From Mycosarcoma maydis (taxonomy: Eukaryota; Basidiomycota; Ustilaginomycetes; Ustilaginales): a stretch of DNA of 64,000 nucleotides. The DNA lies in contig NC_026482.1 of NCBI RefSeq assembly GCF_000328475.2, positions 124,001 to 188,000 of the forward strand, given 5' to 3'. A model generated the notes under the pieces. That model was not told the DNA's origin, made no database searches, and saw only the letters and a list, made by a program, of their open reading frames with translations. Shown piece after piece: positions 10,011 to 19,325 of the stretch; positions within the stretch are counted from its first letter, which is position 1, and each line of letters begins with the position of its first letter. The translations under genes and the position numbers were made by a program.

Positions 10011-11897
10011 TCACTTGCGACTTGTCATCCAGTCCCACGCCCGACCCAGAAACCCTTTCTGATGCTCCTGTGTAGAGGATTCAGCGGCAGAGGGGGTGGA
10101 TGCTTGCGGATGGCTAGAGGCGGGCCTGGCCGGGTCTGGAGTCGCTCTCCTGGCACTAGAGTTTGTCGTTGCCCCAGAGATTCCATCGAGATTGCTTGTG
10201 TCGTCAGAGCGAGAGGAAGGGTGGATCGAAAACCTACCTGCAGAAGTTTTTTTCGTCGATGCTTTCGTCGACGCTGCCTGCGCATTGTCAGAGGGAGCCG
10301 AAGAGGTCTTGGCGCTAGACGACGAGGCAGCAGAGGAGGATGTCGACGGCCTCGACTGGGAGTTGTCCTTTGTAGAGGTGGAAGAAGTACCTGAAGAAGC
10401 CTTTGAAGGCTTGCTTGATGAAGGGCTATCATCTGACGCTGGTGGTGGTGGTGGTGATGATGTCGCCGGCGAACGACCCTCTACCTCATCGGCATACTGT
10501 TGCAAAATCTCTCGCTGTCGCTTAGTGAGCGAGCGTGGCATGCTGACCTCGAACTGCACCATCAAGTCCCCTTTTTGACCACGTCGTGTTGGCGACGGCA
10601 CACCACGGCCGGGTAGGATCATCTCCTCACCCACTTGCGTGCCTGCTGGTACACGCACCTCGACGGGTCCGTCGAGCGTAGGCACGCGCACCTTGCCGCC
10701 GAGAATAGCCGTGTGGAATGGGATCGTGGCGGGGTAGAAGAGCGTGGAGCCTTGACGCCTCCAGATGCGGCTAGGTGCCACATTTATGCGAACATACAGA
10801 GAGCCGGGTGTGCCAGTGCCAGAGAGTGGAACATCACCGAAGCCATCCTTACGGATGCGGAAGCCATCATCGACACCTGCTGGAAGATCGATTTGAACTT
10901 CCTTGCGTCCACGTACTCTGCCGATGCCGTCACAAGTGTTGCAATTGTCGCCTGGTGCAACTGTTGAGCCTGCACCTCCGCAAGATGGACAAGTGGTAGC
11001 CATCTGGAAGCCGCTCTGGATGACAAACGTGCGCGTGCCTGTGCCGTTGCAGGTAGCACAGGTGCTCTTCTTGGCGCCAGGTTTGAGACCGGAGCCGGTA
11101 CAGGTGCCGCATGGTTCGATGGGGTTGATGACGACCTTGCGCTTGGTGCCCTTGCAGGCTTCTTCAAAGGTGAGGTTGATGGTGGTCTCGAGATCTTCTC
11201 CTCGTGCTTCGCCCGCAAACCCTGCACCGCCGAAGCCGGGCCCACGCTGAGCCCCGGGTCGACCTCCACCACCAAAGGCGCCAAAGAGACTCTCAAAGAT
11301 GGAGCCAGCATTTCCTGCGTTAGAGAAGCCGCCAAAGTCTTGGAATCCACCAAAACCGCCGGCGCCGAACGGAGACGAACCTCCACCGCCGAAAGGGTCG
11401 AAACCGGGCTGACCATCTGTCGTTCCGTATTGATCGTAAGCAGCTCTTTTTTTATCATCACTGAGCAGGTCGTAGGCGTTTTGGATTTCGACAAAACGCT
11501 CTTTTGAGCCCTTGTCCTTGTTGGTGTCTGGATGATATTTCTTGGCAAGACCGTAGTAGGCACGTTTGATGTCCTTGGCATCAGCGTCTTTCTTGACCCC
11601 GAGAACCGAATACGGGTCTTTGGTGGATGCAGAGCGGACAACCGAGGATGAAAACGACCGTTTCGAAGTGGAGAAAGACGACAGCTGAGAGCCGCACGAG
11701 CTGCAAGAGTGAGGAGCGTTGTTGGAAGCACGAGACCAACTGACGAGAGAGCGAGCCGAAGCGGGGATAGTTGAAGTGCTTGTGGCTGCCGATGTGATGG
11801 AACGGCGCGGTGCGATGGCGCTGACGGCTGTGGAAGAGGAAGGTGTACAGAGCGACGAGAGGCGACTCACCGCACCCCTAGCAGCTGACGCAGGCAT
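10011..11897 (-). CDS. mdj1: Mitochondrial type I DnaJ chaperone (Mdj1 family)
   Basis: This 628-residue protein is a co-chaperone that stimulates mitochondrial Hsp70 in the matrix and helps fold imported proteins. The first 90 residues are rich in Ser, Ala and Arg with almost no acids, as expected of a mitochondrial presequence. The J domain spans about 94-159, with the HPD motif at 122-124. A Gly/Phe-rich linker follows, then four CxxCxGxG zinc-finger motifs (CGTCTGSG, CATCNGTG, CPSCGGAG, CNTCDGIG), then the substrate-binding domain. The last 130 residues are Ser/Thr/Ala-rich, disordered and longer than in yeast Mdj1. I chose the ATG at 11897 because upstream in-frame starts are non-ATG. 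Confidence 0.93.
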   Translation of the reverse strand: MPASAARGAVSRLSSLCTPSSSTAVSAIAPRRSITSAATSTSTIPASARSLVSWSRASNNAPHSCSSCGSQLSSFSTSKRSFSSSVVRSASTKDPYSVLGVKKDADAKDIKRAYYGLAKKYHPDTNKDKGSKERFVEIQNAYDLLSDDKKRAAYDQYGTTDGQPGFDPFGGGGSSPFGAGGFGGFQDFGGFSNAGNAGSIFESLFGAFGGGGRPGAQRGPGFGGAGFAGEARGEDLETTINLTFEEACKGTKRKVVINPIEPCGTCTGSGLKPGAKKSTCATCNGTGTRTFVIQSGFQMATTCPSCGGAGSTVAPGDNCNTCDGIGRVRGRKEVQIDLPAGVDDGFRIRKDGFGDVPLSGTGTPGSLYVRINVAPSRIWRRQGSTLFYPATIPFHTAILGGKVRVPTLDGPVEVRVPAGTQVGEEMILPGRGVPSPTRRGQKGDLMVQFEVSMPRSLTKRQREILQQYADEVEGRSPATSSPPPPPASDDSPSSSKPSKASSGTSSTSTKDNSQSRPSTSSSAASSSSAKTSSAPSDNAQAASTKASTKKTSAGRFSIHPSSRSDDTSNLDGISGATTNSSARRATPDPARPASSHPQASTPSAAESSTQEHQKGFLGRAWDWMTSRK

Positions 11898-13176
11898 GGC
11901 GGTATGTACCTGAAAGGAGTTGCCTGGTGGATAGCAACCAGTGGCGCGAGCCAGTCTTACGATACAGAGAATAGTATGAAGAAGAACGGAGCAGGACAAG
12001 ATTCGGATCTAGACGATGAGGATGGTTGTGGTTGAAGTCGACAGAGAGATGGATGTCGCACGCTGCAACAAGTTTCTTGGTGGAGGACAAGATTCACGAC
12101 TCGCACACATTCACAATTCGTGATTTGGACGTTGGACGGCAGCGGCTGTTGCTTCTCACGACTTTACGACTGCTGCTGCCCTTGAAAGCGTGAGCACAGA
12201 TAATCCTTTTCGCAGCCAAAAAAGTGACTTGTGTGAGAGAGAACCTTCGAGATGGACGAATCGTGAATCACGAATTCCTGGTCTCTTTTTTTTGTGTTTT
12301 GTGGCTGAGTTCTTCTCGCTCGGATTTCACGATTTTAACGTGAATGTTAGCTAACAATCTGTCAAATCGGGAGTCGGATGAAACCGATGAGAGCGATTCC
12401 GACGCGTCGAGCAGAACGGGGCAAGCAATTCGTGATGAATCCTGGTTTCACCGCAACTCCCGACTCGTGATCAAAAAGCACCAGAAAAAGAAAGGAGAAA
12501 GGAGAGAGAAAGAGAAAGAGGCTCGATTAGAAGACGCGAGACTCGAAATCCAACTGGAAAAAAAAAACTCCATTTTACCTAAAAGACAGTTGAATTGAAT
12601 GACGGCTGGGCGGCGGCGACGCGGTGGACAGGCTTCAGAGTGGACATAAGCTGGGCAGAGAGAAAGCGCGAACAGGCAGCCAGCCAGTCACGAGTCAGTC
12701 ACTGAATCCATCACGAACTGTGAACTCACAATTCACGATTCACGATTCGTGATTGTGGACCGTGAACGGTCGTGAATTATTGTGAAATCGTGAAGCGCGA
12801 GATTAATCACGAATGTGAATCAAAATCGGCAGAGCAGGGCAGAGCATCGGCAGCTGCGAGAAGCGAGAAGCGACAGCATCGCGCTCATCGCGCGCAACCA
12901 CGCTCACAACTCGGCTTGTTCCTCTTCATCCATCGGCCCATCGGTCCATCCATCAAGTCTTCAAGCCTTGTCCCCTTCCACGACACATTGTCAAATCTTG
13001 AGTCTTGCTCACCACACGCCTGTCATCCATACTCTCCCTTCCATCTACCTGCTCCTTGCGGTTCTGTTCTCTTCTCACACGCAGCCCTCACTTGTCGCGC
13101 TTCGAGCCGCGCATTCAACGACGCGTCGCATTATACACCTTGTTCGCGTAGCAACGTGCTCTTGCAGCCAGCAACC
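11898..13176. other. Divergent promoter region mdj1 / AT-hook gene
   Basis: 1.28 kb between two divergent genes. It contains TTCGTGA/TCACGAA heptads at about 12095-12125, 12260-12275 and especially 12715-12815, where direct and inverted copies alternate. Open frames here (for example 12344-12598) are low-complexity Lys/Glu/Arg runs without family resemblance. The 3' part has pyrimidine-rich stretches and is probably the 5' UTR of the AT-hook gene. Confidence 0.5.
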
Positions 13177-14652
13177 ATGTACGGTCGAGGAAGCGGTCAG
13201 CAGCAATACCGTGGTGGTATCTCGTCGTGGGATATGCAGGCGCAGTCCACTTACGCGTCGTCGCCCTCGCAACAACAGCAACAACCGCAGCCCAACTACT
13301 TTGCAAGCAACATGCTTTCTTCTGGTTCCAGAGATGACGTTGGTGGTTACGCCGGATACGCCGGAGGCGGTTCCAGCTCCCACTTTCCATCCGGCTACCC
13401 GGGTCAGCAGCAGGGCAACGCTACCTCTTCATCCTCGGCCAATTCCCGTCCCAACACGTTTGCAAGTTTCTCTGAGGCCTTCACCGGCGGATACAATGGC
13501 AACCAGCTCATGCCTCAACAGCAGCAGCAACAGACCCAACAGGCGCAATCACAGCAGCAGCAACAACAGCAGCAACAACAGCAGCAACAACAACAGCAGC
13601 ATCAGCAGCAAACGCAACAGCAGCAACCACCGCCTACCACCTCGTACCGAAGCGAGCACAGCTACTATCAGCCTTCGTCAGATTCGTACGGCGCCAATCG
13701 CGATCGCTCAGCCCAGTCGCTCTACCCATCCGCCAGCGACAGCTTTGCCAAAGACTCGCGTTTCGACAATGGCTACTCTTCGGCAAGCGGTCAGCAGGAC
13801 TGGGGCAACTACCAGGCGTCGTCGGGTCAGTCGGGTGCCAACACCGCTTCTCGATCTCAGTCCAATACGACCGCACCACCATCCGCTTCACCTTTGGTAG
13901 CACCTTCTGCGGCCGCCTCGGCACAGCAACAGGCTGCAGCTGGAACCGGGCCGGCTGCGCCCAAGAAGCGTGGTCGCAAGCCCAAGAATCAAACACAAGC
14001 CTCAGCCACTGCACCTTCAGCACCGCTATCGTCATCCGCTGCCGGAAAAGCGGCAGGCGGCTTTCCAGCACAGCAACAGGCTGGTTTTATTGATCCATCT
14101 GCCACCATGATCAAGGCCAACGGAACCACGGTCAAAGGCAAGAAGGCTGCTGCTGCTGCTGCCGCTGCCGCTGCTGCTGCTGCTCAACCTGCGCCCGCTG
14201 CACCTGCCATTGCTGGGATTCGACCCAAAGGCAAACGTGGTCGCAAGTCCAAAGCCGAGCTCGCTGCAGAGGCAGCAGCGGCGGCAGCGGCACCAGCAGC
14301 CGTTGTTCAAGATGCATCCATGCATCCGCCTCCCGCCAAACGCAAACGACGTACGAAACTCGAAATGCAAGCGGCGCGAGCAGCCGAAGCCGAAGCGGCT
14401 GCAAGGCAAGCTGCGCTGCAAGCATCAGGACAAGCCCCGATACCGGTCAAAGATCCGCGGGGTCGCAAACCGGGAAGCAAGGGCAGCTTCACGATCGCAT
14501 GGAACAAGGAGATGGTATCCAAGATCCAAGGGTTGCGTGTGTTTGGCAACATGATCGAGGACGATGCTACGCATCAGGAGTTTGATAAAGTCGTAGTAGA
14601 GCTATTGAGCATGCTCGATGGCAAGTTGCCTGCAGACAAGAAGGCTTCCTGA
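13177..14652 (+). CDS. PolyQ- and AT-hook-containing probable DNA-binding protein
   Basis: This 491-residue protein has three AT-hook-like motifs: KKRGRKPK near residue 263, GKRGRKSK near 353 and DPRGRKPGSK near 426. AT hooks bind the minor groove of AT-rich DNA, so a chromatin or transcription role is inferred. The N-terminal third is Gln/Ser/Tyr/Gly-rich with a long glutamine tract at about residues 113-150 (CAG and CAA codons mixed). A polyalanine run lies near 325-338. The last 55 residues (SFTIAWNKEMVSKIQGLRVF onward) look folded and may be the conserved functional end. The ATG in CAACCATGT was chosen because the sequence upstream in the same frame does not look coding. I cannot name an orthologue. 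Confidence 0.8.
   Translation: MYGRGSGQQQYRGGISSWDMQAQSTYASSPSQQQQQPQPNYFASNMLSSGSRDDVGGYAGYAGGGSSSHFPSGYPGQQQGNATSSSSANSRPNTFASFSEAFTGGYNGNQLMPQQQQQQTQQAQSQQQQQQQQQQQQQQQQHQQQTQQQQPPPTTSYRSEHSYYQPSSDSYGANRDRSAQSLYPSASDSFAKDSRFDNGYSSASGQQDWGNYQASSGQSGANTASRSQSNTTAPPSASPLVAPSAAASAQQQAAAGTGPAAPKKRGRKPKNQTQASATAPSAPLSSSAAGKAAGGFPAQQQAGFIDPSATMIKANGTTVKGKKAAAAAAAAAAAAAQPAPAAPAIAGIRPKGKRGRKSKAELAAEAAAAAAAPAAVVQDASMHPPPAKRKRRTKLEMQAARAAEAEAAARQAALQASGQAPIPVKDPRGRKPGSKGSFTIAWNKEMVSKIQGLRVFGNMIEDDATHQEFDKVVVELLSMLDGKLPADKKAS
13514..13628 (+). repeat. (CAG/CAA)n polyglutamine tract
   Basis: Imperfect CAG/CAA triplet array inside the AT-hook protein gene, encoding a near-continuous glutamine run interrupted by His, Thr, Ala and Ser. 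Mixed codons make slippage less likely than in a pure CAG array, but length polymorphism between strains is expected. Confidence 0.85.
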
Positions 14653-14768
14653 TGTCTGTGTGCGGTTTATGATTTCTAGTCTTGGTCGGTTATACGTGTA
14701 CAATGAATTGTAATATGGATGGTTTTCGTGTTTTGTGTTTTACGTTGACGGTTGGGTTGGCTTACAGG

Positions 14769-15293
14769 TTAGGATTTTGCCTTTGTCAGGCCTAGTTCGG
14801 CGAGGTAGGCATGAGAGTAGCGAAGGACTTGTTTGTATGTGGTTTCAAAGTCGCCTGTGTAGTAGCTGTCTGCTACGGGTTGGTTGTCGTCTACATGGCC
14901 AAAGAGGCGGACATGGGCTTTCGAGGCGGGGGGTTGGATGCTTTTGAGGTTGCGGACGTTGTTGGTGTCCATTCCGAAGATGACGTCAAAGGTGAAAAAG
15001 TCGTCGCGCGTGATGGCGCGCGCGGTGTTGTTGAGGTCGATAGGGATGTTGCGTCGTTGGCAAAGTTGCGTGGTTCGTTCGTCCGGTTCTTCGCCTGTAT
15101 GGTAGGCAGCCGTACCGCACGAGTCGAGGATGCCAAAATGTGAGCGTACACCAGCCATGTTTGCGGTGTGTTCAAACACAGCCAGCGCCATAGGTGACCG
15201 ACAGATGTTGCCCAAACAGCAGAACAGCACATTCAGCTTGGCCTTTTCTCCACCTTGGCTTGACTCGCCGTGATTTGAAACCATCTTGTCCAT
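14769..15293 (-). CDS. ltp1: Low-molecular-weight protein tyrosine phosphatase
   Basis: The 174-residue product matches the size of this cytosolic phosphatase family, which hydrolyses phosphotyrosine through a cysteinyl-phosphate intermediate. The P-loop is CCLGNICRSP, with nucleophile Cys26 and Arg32. The general-acid loop reads VADSYYTGD, where most relatives have DPYY; the Asp is kept but the Pro is Ser. The first 18 residues are a short extension, and initiation could instead be at Met4. The gene ends 116 bp from the stop of the convergent AT-hook gene. It faces the SDR gene across a 454-bp divergent promoter. Confidence 0.92.
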   Translation of the reverse strand: MDKMVSNHGESSQGGEKAKLNVLFCCLGNICRSPMALAVFEHTANMAGVRSHFGILDSCGTAAYHTGEEPDERTTQLCQRRNIPIDLNNTARAITRDDFFTFDVIFGMDTNNVRNLKSIQPPASKAHVRLFGHVDDNQPVADSYYTGDFETTYKQVLRYSHAYLAELGLTKAKS

Positions 15294-15747
15294 CTGTAGT
15301 CGTCGTGGCTGAGCAAAGATGAGTTAGTCGTGAGTGACAGAGGAAATCACGAGTGACAAGCAAGCACACTGATATGCAGCCTAAAAATCCGTGATCGCGC
15401 GTCTGTGCACGACCAACAACAAACCACCATCACGAAATCACAAATATCACGAATCCATGAATCACGAATCGGGCAGATTTGGCTCTAACTGGACCTGCAT
15501 TCACGATTCTCGATTCTCGATTCACGAATCTTTTAGCACGCGTAAGCTAACGACCTCCACCTGGCTGCAGCTGCCACAGACCAAGAATCGCGAATCGTGA
15601 AGCACAAATGCAGACCAACCTTACGAGAGCGTGCAGCAGCCAACAGCAGCCACAGGAAATCCATATCAATAGTCGATCGTCACAGATCCTGTCGTCCATC
15701 ACTCGATCGCTAAGCAAGTCAGCTCGCCATCTCGCTTCTCTTCCGTC
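15294..15747. other. Divergent promoter ltp1 / SDR gene with heptads
   Basis: 454 bp with many TCACGAA/TTCGTGA copies between about 15415 and 15600, in both orientations and partly overlapping. No gene seen. Confidence 0.55.
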
Positions 15748-16734
15748 ATGGTGTCGTATTCGGAGCTAGCAACCAAGAACTCCAGTGTGGATGTGACCGG
15801 TCAGCGAGCGCTCGTCGCGGGAGGAACGCAGGGCATTGGTGCCGGTATTGCTCTTCGATTTGCTCTCTCTGGGGCGTCGGTGTGGCTAGTTGGGCGCAAC
15901 GAGAACAAGGCAGCGGATGTGCTCGAATTGCTCAACAAAGCATCGGCCGAAGCAGCACGACGTTCTAGTGCGAGCTCGAAAGCCGCTTGCACAACGTCGT
16001 CTGTCGACCATCAATTTTTCAAAGCGGATCTTTCCTCCACCGCGGAAGTCAAGCAAGTGGCGTCTGAGATCATCGCCAAAGCAGGCAAGGGTGGCATCGA
16101 CTATCTCATCGAAACCGCCGGCGGTCCACCCACAGGTGCGTTCGAAACCACGCCCGAGGGCATCGAAAAGCAGTACGCCGTCCAGGTGCTCTCCCGAGTG
16201 GGTCTAGCCAAACAGCTCGTTGAAGCAGGCGTCATCAAACGCTCATTGCTCATGGTCGCTGCTCCGGGCCAAGGCGGCAAATCCAGCATCGACACGGACG
16301 ATCTCGATTTTTCGCAATCCCACGCTGCCGGCCAATGGTGGTCCGGCCCTATCGGTTTGCTCAACAAGGGCAAGCGAGCATCCTCGCTTCTCGACGCCGC
16401 CTGTCAGCATCTCGCTGAATCCCACCCGAATTTGACTTTTACTCACGTCTTTCCCGGCTTGATCAATACCAACGCACTAGCCAACCAGGGTCACAGCAGC
16501 CTACTCGTCCTCGCAGCCAAGATATTTGGCCCATTGATCGGCAGCAAGCCGGGACCGGGTGGCTACGCCGAATTGCCATTTTACCTCTTGGCCAACCAAG
16601 AGGGTCAGAGATACTTGGAGGTAGGAAAGGCCAATTTGATCGATCAGAATCTCAAGAAACGCAAGATCAGTGAGAATGTGCAGAGCAAGGAAGTGAGGCA
16701 GAAGATTTGGGACAAGCTCGCCGCTTACTTCTGA
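15748..16734 (+). CDS. Short-chain dehydrogenase/reductase-like protein
   Basis: This 328-residue protein has a Rossmann-fold nucleotide-binding start: the glycine motif in TGQRALVAGGTQGIG at residues 18-32, and VWLVGRNENKA at the end of beta-2, which suggests NADP(H). The family reduces or oxidises carbonyl or hydroxyl groups on small molecules. The expected catalytic YxxxK is not visible: the region after LLMVAAPGQGG reads GLLNKGKRASSLL, with Lys but no Tyr four residues before it. It may be an atypical or non-catalytic member. Substrate unknown. The start ATG follows a pyrimidine-rich leader. It converges with PET100. Confidence 0.78.
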   Translation: MVSYSELATKNSSVDVTGQRALVAGGTQGIGAGIALRFALSGASVWLVGRNENKAADVLELLNKASAEAARRSSASSKAACTTSSVDHQFFKADLSSTAEVKQVASEIIAKAGKGGIDYLIETAGGPPTGAFETTPEGIEKQYAVQVLSRVGLAKQLVEAGVIKRSLLMVAAPGQGGKSSIDTDDLDFSQSHAAGQWWSGPIGLLNKGKRASSLLDAACQHLAESHPNLTFTHVFPGLINTNALANQGHSSLLVLAAKIFGPLIGSKPGPGGYAELPFYLLANQEGQRYLEVGKANLIDQNLKKRKISENVQSKEVRQKIWDKLAAYF

Positions 16735-16917
16735 TGCAGTTCCACGCTTGATCCGACAGGGTTGTTTCCAGCGCTGCAATTCCAATTCGGTCCGAACGGG
16801 TATGACGGTATGAAATGTAATAGCGGCGATAATAATACATAGCCCGAGGTGGAATCGTGCTTTGCTTCATGTTGCCGTTCTTGATTCTTGATTGGTGTGA
16901 GGGAGAAAAATTGCCAC

Positions 16918-17395
16918 TCACACCAGCCGCTGAGATTTTTTGTCCTCAATCAAGCTGGAAATCCTCGATGGTTGCGATTCATCCTGTTTTTTCCACGCAG
17001 AATCCGTCGCCAACGTTGATACCGAAGCCGACGGTGATGAAAGCTCGTCCGCCTGCTCCTTCAGCCTCGCCTCTCGTCTCGCCAGTCTTTTCGCTTTCAT
17101 CTCGTCCAGCGCTGCCTTGACATCTTCAGAGTTACGTGGTGGTCGATAAAGCGATTCTTCCTTGGGCCAGAATTGGTCTCGGATCTGTGGAATGCAGCCC
17201 AAACACAGTGTCAGTGGGGTAAAAAGAAAATGGCCGTTGAGGACCGACGCGACTATCTATGCATGACTTGATGCATTTACTTACAGGGAGGACGTTTTCA
17301 GAGTACCATTGCGGTGAGCCATAGTGGACCATGACAGCTAATGGGAAGAAGAGGTACACACCAAACTTGAAGAGCTCAAGGTTAGGGCCTGCCAT
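16918..17395 (-). CDS. pet100: Cytochrome c oxidase assembly protein Pet100, two exons
   Basis: Exon 1 is 17285-17395 (37 codons) and exon 2 is 16918-17184 (88 codons plus stop), giving a 125-residue protein. The intron, 17185-17284 (100 bp), has a GTAAGT donor and a CCACAG acceptor and is phase 0. Exon 1 encodes GPNLELFKFGVYLFFPLAVM, a strong match to the conserved N-terminal membrane segment of Pet100, an inner-membrane factor needed to assemble complex IV. Exon 2 begins IRDQFWPKEE, matching the conserved FWP region, then a basic helix and a variable tail. Without splicing the first exon runs into a stop. The combination of a family-specific N-terminus and a clean intron makes this a confident call despite its size. 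Confidence 0.88.
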
Positions 17396-17945
17396 TTTGA
17401 AGCGCAAGAGGTCAAAACGGGATAGATCAGTGTTTGGGGTGTTTCTAATTGTGGATAACAGCGAGAGCCGGGATTGTATAGCGGAGGAAGAGGAAGAAGG
17501 CGTGATGAGGACGAGATGGTGGCTGTGAGAAAGGCGTCTGCTGACCTAAGCAAAAATATAATCCCCCCGCTCGAGACAACCTCATTCAGCTGTGACCGCG
17601 TTCTGCAGCTGTAGAAGTCGCCCGAGATCCGATGTCACTCTCCTCCTCCGCATGTGGCCGTGGACATTATGTTGCGTGATACTTCGCCCTTACCGACACA
17701 AACAGCATCCATACACGACTATGGACACTGTGACCCACGACCATTCACAATTGTGATTCTCGTCTCGAAGCATCGCAGCACAGATCGAGGCACCTTGGCA
17801 AACATGGTGTGACGAGCCAAACGAGGGTACTTTTATCACGAATCTACAAAATAACACAAACAGGAAAAGCAGCGCGCCGTGCGGCTATCCTGCTACCTAA
17901 CAGCGATACAGCGTTCCAGCGCTGGCCAATGAACACGCATACACC
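17396..17945. other. 550-bp intergenic region, no gene seen
   Basis: Upstream of PET100 and downstream of the secreted hydrolase-like gene, both on the minus strand. Contains isolated TCACGAA-type motifs but no coding frame I can support. Confidence 0.5.
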
Positions 17946-19325
17946 TCAATCGTCGCCTTCGCCATCATTGCTATAGTCCTTGGCTCCTGCTCGATCCGCA
18001 GTATAACCTACAACTTCTTGACTGTAATCGGGTATGCTTCTGCTTCCGCTCGAAGCCTGGTCGGCAAAGAGCGCATTCCTCCCCTCTGCCGAACCGTACA
18101 CTTTGCTAGCACTGTGTCCTGCACCCGAAACGACGCTGAGCGAGTGTCGGATCTGGACACCTTTGAAGCTGTCGAGCATGATGCTGCTTGATCTTGGTAT
18201 GTTGGATTGGTTGGTGCGAGTGTTGGGATCGAGCGCAGGAAAGGCTCCTGGAAAGTTGCCCAGTAAATCGGCTGATGTAGTGCCAGCCAACAGATGGATG
18301 TATTTCCAGTAAGCTAGATTACGGTTTCGACGGATGGGTCCGCCCACGGCGTGAGCCATACAGGTTTGATCACCGTGCTTTTTCGAGGTGTCTGCTAGGG
18401 CTACGACGTGTCGTACCTCTTTGGCAGCGTACGACTTGAAGAGGAAAGGGGCGTGTGCGGCCGAGAGCGTGTTGTAAGGCGCAGTGTACCTGTCGAGACC
18501 GTAGCGATAGTCGTTCCAGGTCGGACAGGATATCTGGTCCACTCCGACAGGTCGATCCTGGGTAAAGTAAAGCTGCGAAGAGGGATCACCGACCACGTAC
18601 CTCACACTCAACCTGGCCGGATCTGGGTTGGCTTTGCCGAACACGGCGTAACGCTGAAGCATCTGAGCACCACCACCGTGCGCGACAAAGGTAATGGTTT
18701 TCATGTTGGGAAACGCTGCTGCATCACTGAACCTATCTAAGAGGACATCCAAGACGGTAAAGCTCGAAACATGGCTGAGCGGAGGGTTGGTGCTACCCTC
18801 ACCGGCAGTCCAGGCGTTGCTATCACCCCAAGCCAAATGCGTCTGGTTGTAGGCACCCTCATCTTGACGGGTACTGAAGAAGAGTGGGGCAACACGGATC
18901 GATTTAGGTCGAGCTGAGCCGAGCGATGCATCACGTGCTTGCGCCCAGGCTTTGTTAAGGATGCTCCAATAGGTGTTGGCGTTTCGATTGATGCCGTGGA
19001 TAATGATAAACGCAGATTCGGCGGTGGATTCATCGACGGGCGATTTGGAGTACCAGGTAAAGATGGACGAGGTGGGGGTGATGGGGATCGAACGCGCGTA
19101 GGCCCCCTTGGGGCGCTTGCCGATCGAGGAGAGCGATGCGTCGCCTACTGTGCCCCGGACGTCGGTAAAGGCGTCTCGTCGAGTGAGCGGTGTGGGTGGT
19201 GGAAGTGCGCTCGATGCCGAGATGGAGACCTGGGCGAAGAAGGAGAGTGTGACGAGGAGGGTGTAAACGAGGGTGGACAGATGGCCGCGCCGTAAAGGCG
19301 ATGTTGACGATGTGATGGCCAGCAT
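17946..19325 (-). CDS. Secreted alpha/beta-hydrolase-like protein, nucleophile Ser replaced
   Basis: From the ATG at 19325 the protein has 459 residues; an in-frame ATG at 19361 would add 12. A hydrophobic signal peptide (LVYTLLVTLSFFAQVSIS) is followed by possible Kex2-type dibasic sites (LTRRD, IGKRPKG). The fold is suggested by FIIIHGINRN (oxyanion loop), by FVAHGGGAQ at the nucleophile elbow and by SGAGHS near the C-terminus for the catalytic His. Active relatives have GHSxG at the elbow; here the Ser is Gly, so hydrolytic activity is doubtful. Function unknown; a secreted binding or structural role is possible. The C-terminus is acidic (DGEGDD). Confidence 0.78.
   Translation of the reverse strand: MLAITSSTSPLRRGHLSTLVYTLLVTLSFFAQVSISASSALPPPTPLTRRDAFTDVRGTVGDASLSSIGKRPKGAYARSIPITPTSSIFTWYSKSPVDESTAESAFIIIHGINRNANTYWSILNKAWAQARDASLGSARPKSIRVAPLFFSTRQDEGAYNQTHLAWGDSNAWTAGEGSTNPPLSHVSSFTVLDVLLDRFSDAAAFPNMKTITFVAHGGGAQMLQRYAVFGKANPDPARLSVRYVVGDPSSQLYFTQDRPVGVDQISCPTWNDYRYGLDRYTAPYNTLSAAHAPFLFKSYAAKEVRHVVALADTSKKHGDQTCMAHAVGGPIRRNRNLAYWKYIHLLAGTTSADLLGNFPGAFPALDPNTRTNQSNIPRSSSIMLDSFKGVQIRHSLSVVSGAGHSASKVYGSAEGRNALFADQASSGSRSIPDYSQEVVGYTADRAGAKDYSNDGEGDD

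Noticed and set aside
12344..12598. 84-residue Lys/Glu/Arg-rich frame between mdj1 and the AT-hook gene
   Set aside because: Low-complexity composition from GAGAAAG-type DNA, no start context of note, no family.
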